A DNA stretch of 64,000 nt from Paenibacillaceae bacterium GAS479 (GCA_900105225.1 LT629764.1:942098-1006097), one strand, 5' to 3'; shown: positions 25,631 to 33,271, counted from the first letter of the stretch. Program-made: numbers and translations. Notes: generated by a model not told the origin, from the letters alone.

Positions 25631-26316
25631 ATCGGGGCCTCTTCCACAGCCAAATACCCTTGCCCAACCTTCGTTTCAATAAACGAGCCAAGTCCGATTG
25701 CATCGAGCCTTTTGCGAAGGCGGTTCACGTTAACGGTCAACGTATTGTCGCTGACGAACTGCTCATTGTCCCAAAGGCTTGTAATCAGCTGCTCGCGGCT
25801 TACAATTTTGTTTTTGTGCTCCATCAGCATTTTCAGGATGAACATTTCGTTTTTCGTCAGCTCGATCGTGCCTCGATCGTTTGAAATCGTATTTTTTACA
25901 TATTCAATCGCCGCTCCGCGCCATGTTTTCAACTGAGTCGGCTCGGTATTGTAATTGTATACGCGGCGCAGGGTGGCCTGGATTTTGGCGATCAGCACAT
26001 CGAAGTGAAACGGCTTTTGGACAAAATCATCTGCGCCAAGCTGCATCGACATTACTATATCTGCCGGGTGATCGCGTGAAGACAGAAAAATAATGGGGAC
26101 GTTTGAATGCGCCCGAATCATCCGACACCAGTGAAATCCGTCAAACTTAGGAAGCTGGATGTCGATGATAACAAGGTCGGGATTAACCTCCGAAAATTCC
26201 TGGAGCACCCGATCAAATTGGCGAACGCCGTATGTATCATAAGACCATTGGGATAAACGCTCTTGGATTTCTTTAAATAAAGTGAGGTCATCCTCTATGA
26301 TCATAATTTTAAACAT
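25627..26316 (-). CDS. BceR-like response regulator
   Basis: 229 aa. A receiver domain with acidic IIEDD, phospho-acceptor Asp52 (LVIIDIQLPKFDG) and KPF lysine, followed by a winged-helix domain (TKNEMFILKMLMEHKNKIVSR, VGQGYLA). The ATG at 26316 was chosen over an ATG four codons upstream because it opens the conserved FKIMIIEDD; GGGTGA is 9 bases before it. First gene of the module; it likely binds the box upstream of the ABC genes. Confidence 0.91.
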   Translation of the reverse strand: MFKIMIIEDDLTLFKEIQERLSQWSYDTYGVRQFDRVLQEFSEVNPDLVIIDIQLPKFDGFHWCRMIRAHSNVPIIFLSSRDHPADIVMSMQLGADDFVQKPFHFDVLIAKIQATLRRVYNYNTEPTQLKTWRGAAIEYVKNTISNDRGTIELTKNEMFILKMLMEHKNKIVSREQLITSLWDNEQFVSDNTLTVNVNRLRKRLDAIGLGSFIETKVGQGYLAVEEAPI

Positions 26317-26370
26317 GATATCGGTCACCCGTTTCGTGGACAGTTGTATGAATATGCCTTGCAGAAATTT

Positions 26371-26399
26371 ATTTTAATTATAAATCGCAGGGATAACAA
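26371..26399 (-). promoter_or_regulatory. Probable promoter of the bce regulator operon
   Basis: Minus-strand TTGTTA, 17-base spacer, TAAAAT, about 55 bases before the response regulator start. Confidence 0.65.
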
Positions 26400-26717
26400 A
26401 TCGTTCTACGATCAATCCGTCCTCAACCGTGAAATCGAGCATGGCGTTGAATATAATCCATTTAAATTCCATAATACTGCCCATCCCTTCCAAGTCACAT
26501 ATGCAAAATGGGCGGTCGTGATTATGACCAATACTAATATCATTAACGAGATAATAGGACTGAGATAATAATTTAATTCTCATTTTTTGTTTGCGGACAA
26601 CAGCCCTTGCATGCGGCTGAATCCGCTGCGCGGTTGCAGCTCGATATTGTTGCAGTAGACACTGCGTCTTGACATGGTTAACCATGGACTCAGCTTCTAT
26701 GGGCCAATGCAACTTTT

Positions 26718-26894
26718 TTATACGATTTATCACACAAAACCGATTAGGAACCGCCGCTTTTCAACATTATGTATGATAAAACATACAAATCTCTACTTTC
26801 GCCGTCAATGCCAAGCCAATTTGTATGATATATCGTACAAATTCCGGAAAATTGACACAGCTCAAACACACTTTGTGTGATAAAACATACAAAT
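26718..26894. repeat. Array of four related palindromes spaced 50-52 bp
   Basis: Near-identical inverted repeats GTATGATAAAACATAC (26771-26786), GTATGATATATCGTAC (26823-26838) and GTGTGATAAAACATAC (26875-26890), with flanking TT/AA, plus a fourth at 26721-26736 (ATACGATTTATCACAC; by symmetry the same site). Centres are 26728.5, 26778.5, 26830.5 and 26882.5, i.e. steps of 50, 52 and 52. The DNA between copies is not conserved. A further palindrome CATGGTTAACCATG lies 49 bp to the left (26673-26686) but shares only the ATG-N6-CAT frame. Likely operator sites lying on one face of the helix. Confidence 0.75.
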
Positions 26895-26904
26895 AGTGCG
26901 TGTT

Positions 26905-26956
26905 CAAAAAGCTGCCCTTCAACAACTTATGGAGCAGCTTGTTTGAGCGGCAGCTG
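26905..26956 (-). terminator. Probable terminator after the pyrH paralogue
   Basis: Minus-strand AGCTGCC / GGCAGCT pairing with an inner AAGCTGCT segment, followed by T5. The loop is long, so less certain. Confidence 0.5.
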
Positions 26957-26982
26957 CTCTTTCTGCAGTTAAAGTTATGATT

Positions 26983-27726
26983 CTACGATTCCTCTAGCTC
27001 CAACACTGATTCGCTTTTAATGATCGTACCGTTATTTTTCCCTTCGCAAATTTCTTTCATTGAACCAAGTTTGTCAAAGTTGAACACATGTATCGGCAGG
27101 TTGTAGTCTCTGGCCAGGATGAAGGCCGACTGATCCATTACTTTTAAGTTATAGTTTAAAACATCGTTATAGTGGAGGGATTTAAATTTCCTTGCATCTT
27201 GCACAACCTTCGGGTCCGCATTGAGAACACCGTCAACACCTTGTTTTGCAACGAGCAGAGCTTCACAATTAACCTCAATGGCCCTCTGAACAGATGGGTA
27301 ATCGGTTGTAACGTAGGGCTGCCCATTTCCGCCTGCAAAAATCACAATGTACCCCTGCTCCAGATGGTGAATGGCCCTTAAGCGGATGTATGGCTCAGCA
27401 ACCGATGTAATTGGTATTGCGGTCATGACACGGACTTCTTTGTTTGTCTTGGCTTTAAGGACTCCGCGAAGCATCAAGCTGTTAATGACGGTTGCGAGCG
27501 TCCCGATGTTGTCCGCTTCTGCTCTTTCTATTCCCCAGCTTTCAGCCATATTACCTCGGAAAATATTCCCCCCGCCAATGACCAGTGATACTTCAACACC
27601 TAAGTTAACGACGGACATAATTTCATTGGCAATATAGTTCAATTTTTCGGGCTCAAACCCAAACTCCGCATTCCCGGCAACCGCTCCACCGCTTAGTTTA
27701 ATCAGGACTCTTTTGTACCTAGTCAA
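26983..27726 (-). CDS. Divergent UMP-kinase (PyrH) paralogue
   Basis: 247 aa, normal PyrH length; an amino-acid-kinase fold protein expected to phosphorylate UMP with ATP. Fold motifs are clear: KRVLIKLSG, VSLVIGGGNIFRG, IGTLATVINSL, KQGVDGVLNADP and MDQSAFILARD. Key positions differ from the canonical enzyme: SGGAVAG replaces SGEALAG, and the UMP-binding loop reads GNGQPYVTTD instead of GTGNPYFSTD. It is not beside tsf or frr, unlike the housekeeping pyrH, so it is most likely a second copy. The TTG at 27726 has GGAGG 8 bases upstream; a GTG five codons earlier lies in that site. Expression appears to be controlled by the leader ORF and terminator just upstream. A new substrate or a resistance role is possible but not shown. 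Confidence 0.8.
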   Translation of the reverse strand: MTRYKRVLIKLSGGAVAGNAEFGFEPEKLNYIANEIMSVVNLGVEVSLVIGGGNIFRGNMAESWGIERAEADNIGTLATVINSLMLRGVLKAKTNKEVRVMTAIPITSVAEPYIRLRAIHHLEQGYIVIFAGGNGQPYVTTDYPSVQRAIEVNCEALLVAKQGVDGVLNADPKVVQDARKFKSLHYNDVLNYNLKVMDQSAFILARDYNLPIHVFNFDKLGSMKEICEGKNNGTIIKSESVLELEES

Positions 27727-27748
27727 CTTTTGCACCTCCACGCATAAT

Positions 27749-27782
27749 AAAAAAACACTAAAGCACGGAGGCTTTAGTGTTT
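27749..27782 (-). terminator. Attenuator-type terminator before the pyrH paralogue
   Basis: A perfect 12-bp stem on the minus strand (AAACACTAAAGC / GCTTTAGTGTTT, 6-base loop) followed by T7, ending 23 bases before the TTG start. The leader ORF's stop codon lies inside its 5' arm. The loop contains CCTCC, which could also pair with the pyrH-paralogue GGAGG site. Confidence 0.88.
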
Positions 27783-27845
27783 AATGAAGCAAGAATATGA
27801 AAATGAAACAGTCGATGAATAGTAGACCGTCTTTTTCCATCTCAT
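27774..27845 (-). CDS. 23-codon leader peptide upstream of the pyrH paralogue
   Basis: Begins with ATG AGA TGG AAA AAG at 27845, with a strong GGAAGGAG 7 bases upstream, and ends with AAA CAC TAA. The middle is rich in Ser and Tyr (YYSSTVSFSYSCF). The stop is within the 5' arm of the attenuator terminator. A promoter lies 35 bases upstream. The arrangement matches ribosome-controlled attenuation, in which a ribosome halted near the leader's end covers the 5' arm and allows readthrough. The triggering signal (drug, aminoacyl-tRNA or nucleotide) cannot be told from sequence. Confidence 0.75.
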   Translation of the reverse strand: MRWKKTVYYSSTVSFSYSCFIKH

Positions 27846-27879
27846 ATTCCCACTCCTTCCAGAAAATTCTTTTCGATTT

Positions 27880-27908
27880 ATTTTATATGGAGTGGAGATC
27901 AAATGCAA
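27880..27908 (-). promoter_or_regulatory. Promoter of the leader/pyrH-paralogue transcript
   Basis: Minus-strand TTGCAT, 17-base spacer, TAAAAT. Predicted transcription starts about 28 bases before the leader ATG, so the leader and attenuator are in the mRNA. Confidence 0.75.
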
Positions 27909-28003
27909 CTAGTACGCCAACCGAAAACGAGCTAGGTTGGGCCCATTCCCAAGCATGCGGCAAAGACAAAGCATCGCTGCGTCACGGCCTTGTTTTATTG
28001 ACC

Positions 28004-28039
28004 AATAAAAAAACACTAAAGCACAGGGCTTCAGTGTTT
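28004..28039 (-). terminator. Terminator of the sulfate operon, related to the attenuator
   Basis: Minus-strand AAACACTGAAGC / GCTTTAGTGTTT (one mismatch) with T7, 44 bases past the stop of the sulfate-binding protein. Over about 47 bases, from TTGCT to ATT, it is nearly identical to the leader end plus attenuator at 27745-27792, so the two share ancestry. Confidence 0.88.
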
Positions 28040-28083
28040 CATGAGCAATTGAATTACACCTCTGATCAAAGCTCGTTCATCCA

Positions 28084-29163
28084 TTACAAACCCGCAAGCA
28101 CCTGATACCAGACGCCTCGCTTCGAGTAGAGCGTCTTTTTAACCTCTTTCCAACCTCCGAGGTAGTTGATATCAAACAGTCCTGGCGGCGTTGTATAGTT
28201 TCCTTTGACCTGCTCAGCAGCGTCCGGCTGAACGGGACGGAAGCCGTTGTCAGCCAAATAAAGCTGCGTCTCCTCGCTGCGCAGGAACTCCAGAAACGCC
28301 TCGGCCACCTCGCGCGTGCCATGTTTATCAACGTTGCTATCTACCACTGCGGCGGGATTCTCGATCAGAATCGTATCGTCAGGAATGACGATATCATAAG
28401 GAACACCGCTGTTGATGCGCGCGATCAGCTCATTTTCATAGGTGACGATCGCATCGCCAACGCCATACTCAAACGCCGCCATCGAAGCGCGCCCGCTCTT
28501 GTCGAGCGACTCGATATTAGCGTGCACACGCTCCAGGTAAGCTTTTGCATAGGCAGGATCCTTACTGCCCGTCTGCCGCTCCGATTCCTTGAGTCCAGCG
28601 CCATATATCGCATTGATGTCCCATTGCGCACCGCCGCTCGTCTGCGGATTCGGATAAAGCACCTTTACGCCAGGTTTCATTAGATCCTCCCAGCCTGAGA
28701 TGCCGAGCGGATTACCTTTGCGCGTCCCAATGACGGCGATTGATGTCGTAATATTGCCCTTGTAAGGACCTTCAGTCCAATCATGGGTAATCAATCCTGC
28801 ATCACGGATGCGGGTCAAATCGCCTTCCATCGCCAGTACGGCCACATCTGCCTCGAAGCCGCCGATAATGGAACGAGCTTGCGTGCCGGATGCCTCATAG
28901 GATTCCTGGAAAACGACGGTCTGACCGGTTTTCTCCTTCCACTGCTGCTGGAATTTCGGGAGCAGCTCGGCAAATACATCCTTTACGACGGAGTAAGCTC
29001 CGATAACAAGCGTTACATCCCCCGCAGCTGGTGCGTTCCCGTCAATCGGCTCCGAGCCGCTGCTTGCGGTGCAGCCGCTCAGCAGCGCCAGCACGAGCAG
29101 CAAGCTCCAGCTCAACCCGGCCATCCTTCGCAGGGCAGGCTTGCGGTTGTTCTTTCTTTTCAT
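28084..29163 (-). CDS. Sulfate/thiosulfate-binding lipoprotein
   Basis: 359 aa, Sbp/CysP family. Lipoprotein signal with lipobox LALLSGC, then a periplasmic-binding fold. Family segments are EASGTQARSIIGGFEADVAVL, DLMKPGVKVLYPNPQTSGGAQW and VTYENELIARINSG. Binds the oxyanion outside the membrane and hands it to the permeases encoded upstream. The ATG at 29163 was selected because GAGGG is 8 bases upstream; the GTG three codons earlier lies in that site. Last gene of a four-gene operon; only 12 bases separate it from the ATPase gene. Confidence 0.9.
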   Translation of the reverse strand: MKRKNNRKPALRRMAGLSWSLLLVLALLSGCTASSGSEPIDGNAPAAGDVTLVIGAYSVVKDVFAELLPKFQQQWKEKTGQTVVFQESYEASGTQARSIIGGFEADVAVLAMEGDLTRIRDAGLITHDWTEGPYKGNITTSIAVIGTRKGNPLGISGWEDLMKPGVKVLYPNPQTSGGAQWDINAIYGAGLKESERQTGSKDPAYAKAYLERVHANIESLDKSGRASMAAFEYGVGDAIVTYENELIARINSGVPYDIVIPDDTILIENPAAVVDSNVDKHGTREVAEAFLEFLRSEETQLYLADNGFRPVQPDAAEQVKGNYTTPPGLFDINYLGGWKEVKKTLYSKRGVWYQVLAGL

Positions 29164-29174
29164 CGCATTCACCC

Positions 29175-30239
29175 TCAGATGATGACTGGCATGGGATCAA
29201 CTTTAAGCTTGTTCTCCATGATCCAGCTGTTGGAATCATTAAACAGATAGGCACGATGGATAAGAATATCCACAGGGTCACCCGGCTTTAGCACTTCCTT
29301 CTCCAGCGAGCGATAGGTAATCAAGCGGATATCGCCGATTTCCAGCTCGACCATCCATTCACTGCCGCGAAAATGGATATGGCGGACCCGCCCTCTCATA
29401 GCAGCGGAAGCCAGTGTAATCTCGCCAGGTTTGCCGATCTCGATATATTCCGGTCGAATCAGTCCTTTTGTGCCGCTCCAGGCTGCCGCTTCCTCAAAAC
29501 CTGTGAGCGAAGAGATGTTGGCAACCGTCGTTGATTCACCGATAAACTCCGCTACGAACTGAGTTTGCGGATTTTTGTAAATATCCCAGGGTGTACCCTT
29601 TTGCTCCAGCCGGCCCTTGCTAATGATCATAATTTCGTCCGCTACCTCAATTGCCTCTTCCTGATCATGCGTAACAAAAATGGAGGTGATGCCGACGCGC
29701 TCGATCATCTCCTTGAGCCAAGTACGCAGCTCCGAGCGGATTTTCGCATCGATCGCTGCGAACGGCTCATCGAGCAGCAGCAACTGCGGCTCCGGCGCCA
29801 AGGCGCGAGCGAATGCAACACGCTGACGCTGGCCGCCGGACAGCTGGGCTGGATAACGATGCTCGAAGCCTTTTAATCCGGTAAGCTCGATCAAGCTTTG
29901 CACGCGCTCTCTGATCCCGTCTTTCGGGAGCTTTTTGACCTTGAGGCCAAACGCCACATTCTCAAACACTGTCATATGCTTGAACAGCGCGTAGTTCTGG
30001 AACACAAACCCGATTCCGCGCTCCTGCGGAGGCAAATCATTTACTCTCTGCCCATGAAAAATAATATCGCCAGAGCTCGGCGTCTCAAGTCCGGCCAGCA
30101 TGCGCAGAATGGACGTTTTGCCCCCGCCGCTCGGGCCGAGTAGGCCGATCAGATGCCCTTTTTGAATGCCGAAGCTTACATCCTGGACCGCCTGAAAATC
30201 GCCAAAAGATTTGCTCAAGCCCTTGACCTCGATATGCAT
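29175..30239 (-). CDS. cysA: Sulfate/thiosulfate ABC transporter ATPase
   Basis: 354 aa. Walker A GPSGGGKTS, signature LSGGQRQRV, Walker B LLLLDEPFAAID with D-loop, and H-loop THDQEEA. The C-terminal about 120 residues form the regulatory domain typical of CysA/ModC-type transporters. Partner of the two permeases. It starts one base after the second permease's stop region, in line with tight coupling. Confidence 0.92.
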   Translation of the reverse strand: MHIEVKGLSKSFGDFQAVQDVSFGIQKGHLIGLLGPSGGGKTSILRMLAGLETPSSGDIIFHGQRVNDLPPQERGIGFVFQNYALFKHMTVFENVAFGLKVKKLPKDGIRERVQSLIELTGLKGFEHRYPAQLSGGQRQRVAFARALAPEPQLLLLDEPFAAIDAKIRSELRTWLKEMIERVGITSIFVTHDQEEAIEVADEIMIISKGRLEQKGTPWDIYKNPQTQFVAEFIGESTTVANISSLTGFEEAAAWSGTKGLIRPEYIEIGKPGEITLASAAMRGRVRHIHFRGSEWMVELEIGDIRLITYRSLEKEVLKPGDPVDILIHRAYLFNDSNSWIMENKLKVDPMPVII

Positions 30240-30240
30240 G

Positions 30241-31038
30241 TCAGTGCACTTCCCTTCGCTTTTTGGCCCATTCCATCAAGAGTAGCAGCCCTACTGAAAA
30301 TGCAGCCAGCACAAGCGCAACACCGCTTGCCGCCAGTACATTGAAATTTTCTACATCCTGATACACCAACGTTGTTGCCGTCTGGGTCAGGTTCATAATA
30401 TTGCCGGATACGACTAGCACGGCGCCGAACTCACCCAGCGTACGAGCGACTGTCAGCACGACGCCATAAATGACGCCCCAGCGGATTGAAGGCCAGGTTA
30501 CTTTCCAAAACGTGTACCAGGAGTACGAACCAAGCATCGTGGCCGCTTCCTCCTGCTGGCTGCCGATTTCCTGCAGCACCGGCATCACCTCTCGCACCAT
30601 GAGCGGGAAGGTGACGAACAGCGTTGCAATAACCATGCCCGGCAGTGCGTAAACGATTTTGACGCCTGCCCCCTCCAGCATCGCGCCGATGACCGTGTCT
30701 GGTCCAACGAGCAGGACGATCATAAGGCCGCCGATGACCGGCGATACGGCATAGGGCAAGTCGACGATGCTGTTCAGCAGCCCTTTGATACGAGGATGCA
30801 GCCAAGGCGCGCGAACTAGATAGATCGACAGCATAACGCCGAAAACCGTATTAATAACGGTAACAATAACCACGATAATTCCCGTCATCATCAACGCGTG
30901 CATCGCTTCCGGCCTTGTCAGCGCCTCTACTAAACCTCCGACTCCATCCTGGAGTGCGCCTGAGGCTATTTTGAATAGTGGAATAACGATTAGTAGCAAA
31001 AACACGGCATAAGTGAGACCGATCCAGAGCCTTCTCAT
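30241..31038 (-). CDS. cysW: Sulfate ABC transporter permease, CysW type
   Basis: 265 aa with about six transmembrane spans. The EAA motif is EEAATMLGSYSWYTFWKVTWP; FGAVLVVSGNI follows, as in CysW. The ATG at 31038 lies in an ATGA overlap with the stop of the previous permease and has AGGAGG 8 bases before it; a longer frame to 31077 would be entirely within the previous gene. Forms the channel with the CysT-type permease. Confidence 0.92.
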   Translation of the reverse strand: MRRLWIGLTYAVFLLLIVIPLFKIASGALQDGVGGLVEALTRPEAMHALMMTGIIVVIVTVINTVFGVMLSIYLVRAPWLHPRIKGLLNSIVDLPYAVSPVIGGLMIVLLVGPDTVIGAMLEGAGVKIVYALPGMVIATLFVTFPLMVREVMPVLQEIGSQQEEAATMLGSYSWYTFWKVTWPSIRWGVIYGVVLTVARTLGEFGAVLVVSGNIMNLTQTATTLVYQDVENFNVLAASGVALVLAAFSVGLLLLMEWAKKRREVH

Positions 31039-31862
31039 GTCCGCTTCCTCCTGCTCTGGACGATATTGATGCCCCATAGGATTAGGAAGCTCAGTGTCAG
31101 CAGCAATACAGATACCGCTGCCGCAGCCTGAGTCTCATCGCTCTCGATCTGGCCGAAAATATAAACCGACGCAACAAGCGTGCGTCCGGGAATATTACCC
31201 GCTACCAGAACGACCGCTCCAAACTCGGCAAGCGCTCGGGAGAAGGCCAGCATGCCGCCACTAATAATCCCTGGCAGCATCGTCGGAAGAATAACCTGGA
31301 AAAACGTCCTCGATCGCGAAGCGCCCATCGTGTAAGCCGCTTCCTCTTCGGAGGCTTCCATCTCCTCTAGGAGCGGCTGCACACCGCGAATGACAAAGGG
31401 GAAAGTGACGAATAGCATAGCGATGACGATAGCCGGTTCATGGAAAACAATTTCTAAGCCGAACTTTGCTGCAGTCTGACCCGCCCAGCTGTTCGGTCCG
31501 AGCAGCAGTAGAATCATCAAGCCGCCGACAGCCGTCGGAAGCGCAAACGGCAGATCTACCAAGCTGTTCAACAAGCGCCGTCCCGGAAACTTGTAGCGGA
31601 CCAGTACCCAGCCAATAATCGTGCCTAGCACGACGTTGATTAACGCGGTTATGACCGCTAGCCGGACGGTAAGCAGCACCGCTTTCCAAGCGAGAGGGTC
31701 GGTAATGCTGTCCCCGAAAGCGCTCCAGCCAAGCGAGAACGACTGAACGTAGATGCCGAAGATCGGCAGAATGACAAGAAGAAAGAAATAGAGCAATATT
31801 GCCGATCGGAAGCCGAAGCTCCACCAGCTGCTGCGTAGCCTGATGTTCACGTTCTCGTCCAT
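31035..31862 (-). CDS. cysT: Sulfate ABC transporter permease, CysT type
   Basis: 275 aa with about six transmembrane spans. Conserved: EEAAYTMGASRSRTFFQVILP (EAA loop), FGAVVLVAGNIPGRT and LVDLPFALPTAVGGL. First gene of the operon. The start is uncertain: AGGAGG directly abuts the ATG at 31862, while a GTG four codons later is 12 bases from it; a TTG at 31913 has no site. I use the ATG at 31862. A promoter lies about 100 bases upstream. Confidence 0.9.
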   Translation of the reverse strand: MDENVNIRLRSSWWSFGFRSAILLYFFLLVILPIFGIYVQSFSLGWSAFGDSITDPLAWKAVLLTVRLAVITALINVVLGTIIGWVLVRYKFPGRRLLNSLVDLPFALPTAVGGLMILLLLGPNSWAGQTAAKFGLEIVFHEPAIVIAMLFVTFPFVIRGVQPLLEEMEASEEEAAYTMGASRSRTFFQVILPTMLPGIISGGMLAFSRALAEFGAVVLVAGNIPGRTLVASVYIFGQIESDETQAAAAVSVLLLTLSFLILWGINIVQSRRKRT

Positions 31863-31961
31863 CCTCCTAAGCTCGTGCCCCCGAAGGTACGATTCATTGC
31901 TGTTTAATGACAAATCCGAGTGTTCGCAATATTCCTATTAGGTTACTTGGTATTTTACAAT

Positions 31962-31991
31962 AATGTAGCAGAATATGCCTTGTCTAGTCAA
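31962..31991 (-). promoter_or_regulatory. Promoter of the sulfate operon
   Basis: Minus-strand TTGACT, 18-base spacer, TACATT. The start-site side holds ACCAAGTAACCTAATAGG, which could be a regulator site, but I do not claim a specific regulator. Confidence 0.6.
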
Positions 31992-32230
31992 TGAAAATTG
32001 TTAGGTGAGGCTTGTTAGGCCGACCCCCGGACGGCATTGGAGGGCAGTGAGTTGGATGACACTGAATTGTCACTGGATGGCATTGAATTGGATGACTTGG
32101 TCGGCGGGACAGCGCGCGATGGGATGACAGGTGTTGGCAATCAACCTTTGGGAATTCTGCCTGAAAGGGCGATGATCATACCAGCTAATAAAAATGCGCT
32201 AATAAAAAGGAGTGAACCAGCGGCGTGACT

Positions 32231-32418
32231 GCTAACCAAACTGAGAAGCGTTATTTACGGCAAATGGGCTCGCTTTCAGAGCTAACGAAACTGAGAGAGC
32301 TTATTTGAGCTTATTTGCCTAAAAAAGTCGATTTCAGCAGGGAATAACTCTTCTCAGTTTCGTTACAATCTCAATTGTATTCATTCCGACCAAATAGCGC
32401 TTCTGAGTTTCTTTAGCC
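32231..32418. repeat. Four copies of a AAACTGAGAAGC intergenic repeat, 50-bp period
   Basis: Core TAACGAAACTGAGAAGCGTTATTT (written here in two parts: TAACGAAACTGAG then AAGCGTTATTT). Copies begin at 32231 and 32281 on the plus strand and end at about 32366 and 32416 in inverted orientation, giving two pairs of 50-bp period facing each other. Copies differ by a few bases. No reading frame follows the repeat. Confidence 0.75.
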
Positions 32419-32514
32419 CATCCTCGATTCCCTTCTGCGCTCAAAATCCACGCAAAAAAAGGGGCCTTTGCCTTAGGTAAAACGCAGAGAACGGGGCTCG
32501 CCTTGGTTAAAACG

Positions 32515-32559
32515 CAAAAAAGCTGTCCCATCGCCATTTACATGACAATTGGGACAGCC
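32515..32559 (-). terminator. Terminator of the YigZ/pgi transcript
   Basis: Minus-strand TGGGACAGC-pairing hairpin (GCTGTCCCA / TGGGACAGC) with a 19-base loop, then T6. Confidence 0.85.
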
Positions 32560-32564
32560 CTTAT

Positions 32565-32588
32565 CAGTCGGTCAGTCGGTCAGTCGCT
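32565..32588. repeat. 8-bp tandem repeat
   Basis: CAGTCGGT twice and CAGTCGCT once, followed by CGCTCAG. Short local expansion with no other visible feature. Confidence 0.7.
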
Positions 32589-32626
32589 CGCTCAGATACT
32601 AGGCGATTAAGCACCAGTCGCTCAGC

Positions 32627-33271
32627 TCAGGATGACACATTTGAAGTCAAGGTGACATAACGCGATTCGCCAGCCACTATGACCGCTTGGCCTTGCGTAA
32701 AATCTGTCATCCACGCCATGAACCGCTCTCCTTCTGCAGCCAGCGGCAGACAGGTTACCGTAACGCGATCAGTGAATTCAACTCCACCAACAAGCACACC
32801 GCGGGCATGCAGCTCATTTTCCAGCTTGCCGTACCAGGTATAGTCCACCTCAACAATGATTTCCTGATGCAGCATGTTGGTGATAGGGCCGGCCGCCTCG
32901 ATTGCCGCGACTGCCCCATCCGTGTAAGCACGGATGAGGCCGCCTGCGCCGAGCATGATTCCGCCGTAATAACGAGTCACAACGATCGCGACATTTTTGA
33001 GACCCTGATGTTTGATGACCTCCAGGATCGGTTTGCCCGCCGTGCCGCTCGGCTCGCCGTCATCGGATTGCTTCTGGAATTCGTCCCGCTCCCCAACGAC
33101 ATAGGCCGAGCAGTTATGAGTGGCGTTCCAGTGGAGCTTTTTGATCTCCTCGATGAAAGCGACCGCTTCCGCCTCGCTGCTCACCGGCCGCCCGTGGCCG
33201 ATGAAGCGGGACTTTTTGATGACGATTTCTTTGGAGCCGGGCTCCCCCAGCGTTCGGTAGCTATCTAGCAT
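32627..33271 (-). CDS. YigZ/IMPACT-family protein
   Basis: 214 aa. N-terminal UPF0029 (IMPACT) domain with the signature KHQGLKNVAIVVTRYYGGIMLGAGGLIRAYTDG and the upstream DDGEPSGTAGKPILE; a C-terminal ferredoxin-like DUF1949 domain follows. The eukaryotic relative IMPACT binds GCN1; the bacterial role, possibly linked to proline peptidases or ribosomes, is not established. Its ATG lies 18 bases after the pgi stop, with only a weak ribosome site, so translation probably depends on pgi. Confidence 0.9.
   Translation of the reverse strand: MLDSYRTLGEPGSKEIVIKKSRFIGHGRPVSSEAEAVAFIEEIKKLHWNATHNCSAYVVGERDEFQKQSDDGEPSGTAGKPILEVIKHQGLKNVAIVVTRYYGGIMLGAGGLIRAYTDGAVAAIEAAGPITNMLHQEIIVEVDYTWYGKLENELHARGVLVGGVEFTDRVTVTCLPLAAEGERFMAWMTDFTQGQAVIVAGESRYVTLTSNVSS

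Larger units (their letters stand above)
26317..26982. other. 666-bp gene-free region between the bce module and the pyrH paralogue
   Basis: The regulator promoter is at 26371-26399. A reading frame at 26374-26733 (minus) has no ribosome site and no family. The right half holds an array of four related palindromes, separately listed. The left boundary of the pyrH-like terminator is at about 26905. No IS or tRNA seen. Confidence 0.55.
31863..32626. other. 760-bp gene-free region upstream of the sulfate operon
   Basis: Contains the sulfate-operon promoter, the four-copy 50-bp repeat, a 32-bp direct repeat (32461-32521; GCCTTAGGTAAAACGCA against GCCTTGGTTAAAACGCA), a strong terminator and an 8-bp tandem repeat. 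A 63-codon frame at 32037-32228 has no ribosome site or family and is not called. Confidence 0.6.

Noticed and set aside
26374-26733. 119-codon minus-strand reading frame upstream of the Bce regulator
   Set aside because: GTG start without ribosome site, no recognised family, and its end overlaps a good promoter for the regulator. Possibly a fossil, but not supported.
26718-26894. Degenerate CRISPR array (about 24-base repeats, 52-bp period)
   Set aside because: Repeats are self-palindromic and vary among copies, one copy reads best on the other strand, only four units exist and no cas genes lie nearby. Operator array is the simpler reading.
28084-31862. Molybdate transporter
   Set aside because: The binding protein has the sulfate-type EASGTQARSI and NPQTSGGAQW segments, and there are two separate permeases (CysT/CysW) as in sulfate uptake.
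32037-32228. 63-codon plus-strand frame in the sulfate upstream region
   Set aside because: No ribosome site, low-complexity DDTELSLDGIELDD pattern arises from short DNA repeats, no family.
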